From Lentzea aerocolonigenes (GTDB taxonomy: Bacteria > Actinomycetota > Actinomycetes > Mycobacteriales > Pseudonocardiaceae): a DNA stretch of 64,000 nt. Below are positions 61,482 to 64,000 of the stretch, piece after piece. Every line of letters begins with the position of its first letter. The first letter of the stretch is position 1. The DNA is taken from the NCBI RefSeq assembly GCF_000974445.1, contig NZ_BBOJ01000026.1:1-64000 (forward strand). The letters are read 5' to 3'. Both the position numbers and the translations under genes were made by a program. Under the pieces are notes generated by a model that did not search any database, was not told the DNA's origin, and saw only the letters and a list, made by a program, of their open reading frames with translations.

Positions 61482-62999
61482 ATGACCCAACGCTATCGGC
61501 GCAGACGTCTCGCGCTCTTCTCGGCACTGGCACTGGTGTTGCCACTCGCCGTGACGGGCCCGGCACTCGCTGATCCCACCAACAACACCCCGGCCAAGCT
61601 CACGAAGGCCGTGACGCTCAACGGAGTGCTGCGGCACCTCGACGCGCTCCAGTCCATCTCGAACACCCACGGCGACCGCGCGGCCGGACGTCCCGGCTAC
61701 CAGGCGTCGGTCGACTACGTCGTCGGTCAGCTCAACGCAGCCGGTTACACACCGACGGTGCAGGCGTTCGACTTCACGTACCTGGAGGACAACTCGCGGC
61801 TCGACGTCGTGTCGCCGTTCCCGATCTCGTACCGCAGGGACCTCGACTTCACCTACACCGACTTCGTGCCCAGGGCGGAAGGCGACGTCACCGGCGCGCT
61901 CCAGAACGTCGACCTGGTCCTGCCGCCCACGCCGACGCCCAGCAGCACCAGCGGCTGCGACGCGGCCGACTTCGCCGGGTTCGTCCCCGGCAAGATCGCG
62001 TTGATCCAGCGCGGCACCTGCCTCTTCGTCGACAAGGTCCGCAACGCCCAGCTCGCGGGCGCGGCCGCGGTCGTGATCTTCAACGAGGGCAACCCCGGCC
62101 GCACCGGCCTCTTCATCCCCAACGGTGACGCCACGGGCATCACGATCCCGGTCGTCGCGGCGACGTTCGACGTCGGCAACCAGCTCGCCTCCCTCTTCTC
62201 GCCCATCGTCAGGGTGAAGGTCGACGTCACCACCGAGACGCGCACCGCGTGGAACGTGCTCGCCGAGTCCCAGTACGGCAACGCGAACAACGTCGTCATG
62301 GCCGGCGCGCACCTCGACAGCGTCCAGAACGGACCCGGCATCAACGACAACGGCAGCGGCTCCGCGACGTTGCTGGAGACCGCGATCCAGATGTCGAAGG
62401 TCAAGACCAACTCCAAGGTCCGCTTCGCCTGGTGGGGTGCGGAGGAGTCCGGGCTGCTCGGCTCCGACCACTACGTCACCGCGCTGTCGCAGGCGGAACA
62501 GGACAAGATCGCGCTGTACCTGAACTTCGACATGGTCGGCTCGCCGAACTACTTCTACGGCGTCTACGACGGTGACAACTCGAGCGGCACCGCCCCGCCG
62601 AACTTCATCCCGCCGGGGTCGGCGCAGATCGAGGACGTCTTCGAGAAGTTCTACGCGGGCCGCGGCCTGCCGTTCGAGGACACCGAGTTCTCCGGGCGGT
62701 CGGACTACGGCCCGTTCATCGCGGTCGGCATCCCCGCGGGCGGCCTGTTCACCGGCGCCGAGGGCATCAAGACGGCTCAGCAGGCCGCCCGGTACGGCGG
62801 AACCGCGGGCGTCGCCTTCGACCCGTGCTACCACCAGCCGTGCGACAACAGGTCGAACCTGAGCCTGACCGCCCTGGACGTCAACGCCGATGCGATCGCC
62901 TCCACGGTGATCACGTTCGCCTTCGACACCTCGGCCGTGAACAGCGTCCGTGTTCCCGGCAAGTCACACGGACGCGTTCCGCGAGGAGTGCTGTCCTAA
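61482..62999 (+). CDS. secreted M28-family aminopeptidase with PA domain
   Basis: The 505-residue protein has a signal peptide (TQRYRRRRLALFSALALVLP, cleavage near ALA) and an inserted PA domain of about residues 125-245 (GKIALIQRGTCLFVDKVRNA). The M28 zinc core has His277 in GAHLDSV, the bridging Asp in GINDNGSGS, Glu-Glu in WWGAEESG, Asp in NFDMVGS and a final His in CYHQPCD. It is of the Streptomyces aminopeptidase type with two zinc ions. Its stop overlaps that of the convergent esterase gene. Confidence 0.92.
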   Translation: MTQRYRRRRLALFSALALVLPLAVTGPALADPTNNTPAKLTKAVTLNGVLRHLDALQSISNTHGDRAAGRPGYQASVDYVVGQLNAAGYTPTVQAFDFTYLEDNSRLDVVSPFPISYRRDLDFTYTDFVPRAEGDVTGALQNVDLVLPPTPTPSSTSGCDAADFAGFVPGKIALIQRGTCLFVDKVRNAQLAGAAAVVIFNEGNPGRTGLFIPNGDATGITIPVVAATFDVGNQLASLFSPIVRVKVDVTTETRTAWNVLAESQYGNANNVVMAGAHLDSVQNGPGINDNGSGSATLLETAIQMSKVKTNSKVRFAWWGAEESGLLGSDHYVTALSQAEQDKIALYLNFDMVGSPNYFYGVYDGDNSSGTAPPNFIPPGSAQIEDVFEKFYAGRGLPFEDTEFSGRSDYGPFIAVGIPAGGLFTGAEGIKTAQQAARYGGTAGVAFDPCYHQPCDNRSNLSLTALDVNADAIASTVITFAFDTSAVNSVRVPGKSHGRVPRGVLS

Positions 63000-64000
63000 G
63001 AGGACCAGAGGTCGCACCGGTGGTCCGCCGGTGCGACCTGCCCGGTCGCGAACAACCGGACGTCCTGGCGTGTCCAGCCGGGGCGTCCGGTTCGCACGAA
63101 CCGGGTCCACGCCTCGACCATCTCGTCCGACAGCTTCCGCTGCCCGGCGGTGAGCTCGACGTCGCCGTACCTCAGCAGGAACGGCAGCTCCGAGCCGTGG
63201 TAGGCGCCGTACGGGAACTCCGGCATGCCGGGGAAGATCATCGGCGGTGCGGGTTCGGCGAACTCGTAGCCGAACGCCCCGGTCTGGCTCCTGAGTTCGT
63301 CGGTCGTGCACGCCGAGGTCATCGCCGTGAGTGCGGCGGACAACGGCACCCGTTCGTCACCACCGGCCGGCGGATACCGTTCCAGGATCCGCTTCGCCTT
63401 GGCAGCGCCGAAACCCTGCGCGAGGGCTTGTTCGTATCCGGCGGCGTCGAGCGGCGGGTAGAACATCGCCACGAACACCGTCAGCTCGTCACGCGTGGTG
63501 CCGGCGAGCACGGGGATCTTGTGGAAGCGGCCCTGGCGCAACGCCGTGATCGGGTTGTCCGGCAACGCTTCCGTGTCGTACGCGGGTGACGAGAAGAGCG
63601 GGGTCAGGGCTTTGACCTGCTGGACGCTCAGCCCGCGCAAGCAGTTCAGGTCCGTGCACCCGTGCGGTGCCTTCGCTCCGGCCTGTTCGACGTCCGTGCG
63701 GGCGGCCCACGTGTGGTGCACCTGGTTCTCCCCCGCCGGGAGCCCGAGCTGGCACGGTCCGCTCTGGATGATCGCCTTGTGGAACAGGCCCGTCGTCCTC
63801 GGCGAGGTCAGCTGCGCGCACGTCGACAGGCCGCCCGCCGACGCCCCGAAGAGCGTGACGTTGTGCGGGTCGCCCCCGAAGCTCCTGATGTTGCGCTGGA
63901 CCCATTCGAGGGCTTTCTGCTGGTCCTTCAGCCCGAACGCGCCGGAGCCCTCGAGTCCCGGGTAGCCGAAGAAGCCGAAGGCGCCGAGCCGGTAGTTGAC
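62996..64000 (-). CDS. type-B carboxylesterase, partial at window edge
   Basis: The frame is open to the last base, so the N-terminal part lies outside. Visible are VNYRLGAFGFFGYPG, the nucleophile elbow LFGASAGGLS, the acid region VLAGTTRDELTVF, and the catalytic His likely in GAYHGSELPFLL. A disulfide may join CTDLNC. The family hydrolyses carboxylic esters such as p-nitrobenzyl or fatty esters. It is longer and better preserved than the short esterase at 34430. Whether it has a signal peptide cannot be seen here. Confidence 0.88.
   Translation of the reverse strand, partial: VNYRLGAFGFFGYPGLEGSGAFGLKDQQKALEWVQRNIRSFGGDPHNVTLFGASAGGLSTCAQLTSPRTTGLFHKAIIQSGPCQLGLPAGENQVHHTWAARTDVEQAGAKAPHGCTDLNCLRGLSVQQVKALTPLFSSPAYDTEALPDNPITALRQGRFHKIPVLAGTTRDELTVFVAMFYPPLDAAGYEQALAQGFGAAKAKRILERYPPAGGDERVPLSAALTAMTSACTTDELRSQTGAFGYEFAEPAPPMIFPGMPEFPYGAYHGSELPFLLRYGDVELTAGQRKLSDEMVEAWTRFVRTGRPGWTRQDVRLFATGQVAPADHRCDLWSS

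Overview
The window is high-GC actinobacterial chromosome: GTG and TTG starts are frequent, stop/start overlaps are tight, NlpC/P60 and DivIVA-type wall proteins are present, and there is a ParC/ParE pair and an RskA-type anti-sigma factor. Gene content and style suggest a filamentous Pseudonocardiaceae-like actinomycete (Lentzea/Saccharothrix/Lechevalieria type). That placement is inference and was not tested. No rRNA, tRNA or CRISPR array was recognised.

Layout. 1-1416 is a graveyard of mobile DNA: an IS701-like transposase 3' part with a reading-frame break and a serine-recombinase C-terminal remnant, which together cut off the 3' end of a secreted Asp-box protein gene. 1400-7094 is a divergent, probably iron-controlled locus around a DtxR/IdeR-like box: a siderophore-binding lipoprotein and an EntS-like exporter to the left, and a His-rich exported peptide, a cysteine-synthase-like PLP enzyme and a second MFS exporter to the right. 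7127-10063 holds two tandem NlpC/P60 hydrolases and a B-lectin/LysM protein. 10064-11890 is repeat-rich with two small genes. 11988-16924 carries an alcohol dehydrogenase, a VIT1-type metal transporter, a DUF5709-like protein and a beta-phosphoglucomutase/GH65 phosphorylase pair. 17024-20443 has a flavin monooxygenase, a glucose-dehydrogenase-like enzyme and a GH64 beta-1,3-glucanase.

20526-28561 is a two-component system followed by a sugar epimerase, GT2, DUF2064, SAM methyltransferase, membrane-anchored molybdopterin oxidoreductase and small membrane protein, with a convergent GT-C-like membrane protein: a coherent but functionally unassigned set. 28226-31706 is an ABC exporter divergent from a NarL-type two-component system. 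31692-35296 has a DJ-1/PfpI protein with a GlxA-like regulator, an SGNH hydrolase and a short esterase. 35293-37683 is a large protein with an ART-like C-terminal segment that has lost its catalytic residues. 37793-43693 contains a hotdog protein, YchJ, a DivIVA-like protein, a GNAT enzyme, an MHYT sensor and an HTH-nSTAND-WD40 protein. 43884-45216 is a chain of three exported or small ORFs joined by overlapping stop/start codons. 45262-51277 encodes topoisomerase IV A and B; the B subunit is interrupted by a 485-residue intein with an HNH endonuclease.

52820-57125 is a three-gene operon (DUF4331, TPR protein, NicO transporter with a 15x Gly-His loop) that looks like a metal-handling system. 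The right end has an orphan anti-sigma factor, a TetR regulator divergent from a DrrAB-like drug exporter, an APH-like kinase, a secreted M28 aminopeptidase and a carboxylesterase cut by the window edge.

The most interesting items are the ParE intein, the DUF4331-TPR-NicO operon, the epimerase/GT/Mo-oxidoreductase set, the ART-like protein, and two perfect hairpins that bury Shine-Dalgarno sequences.
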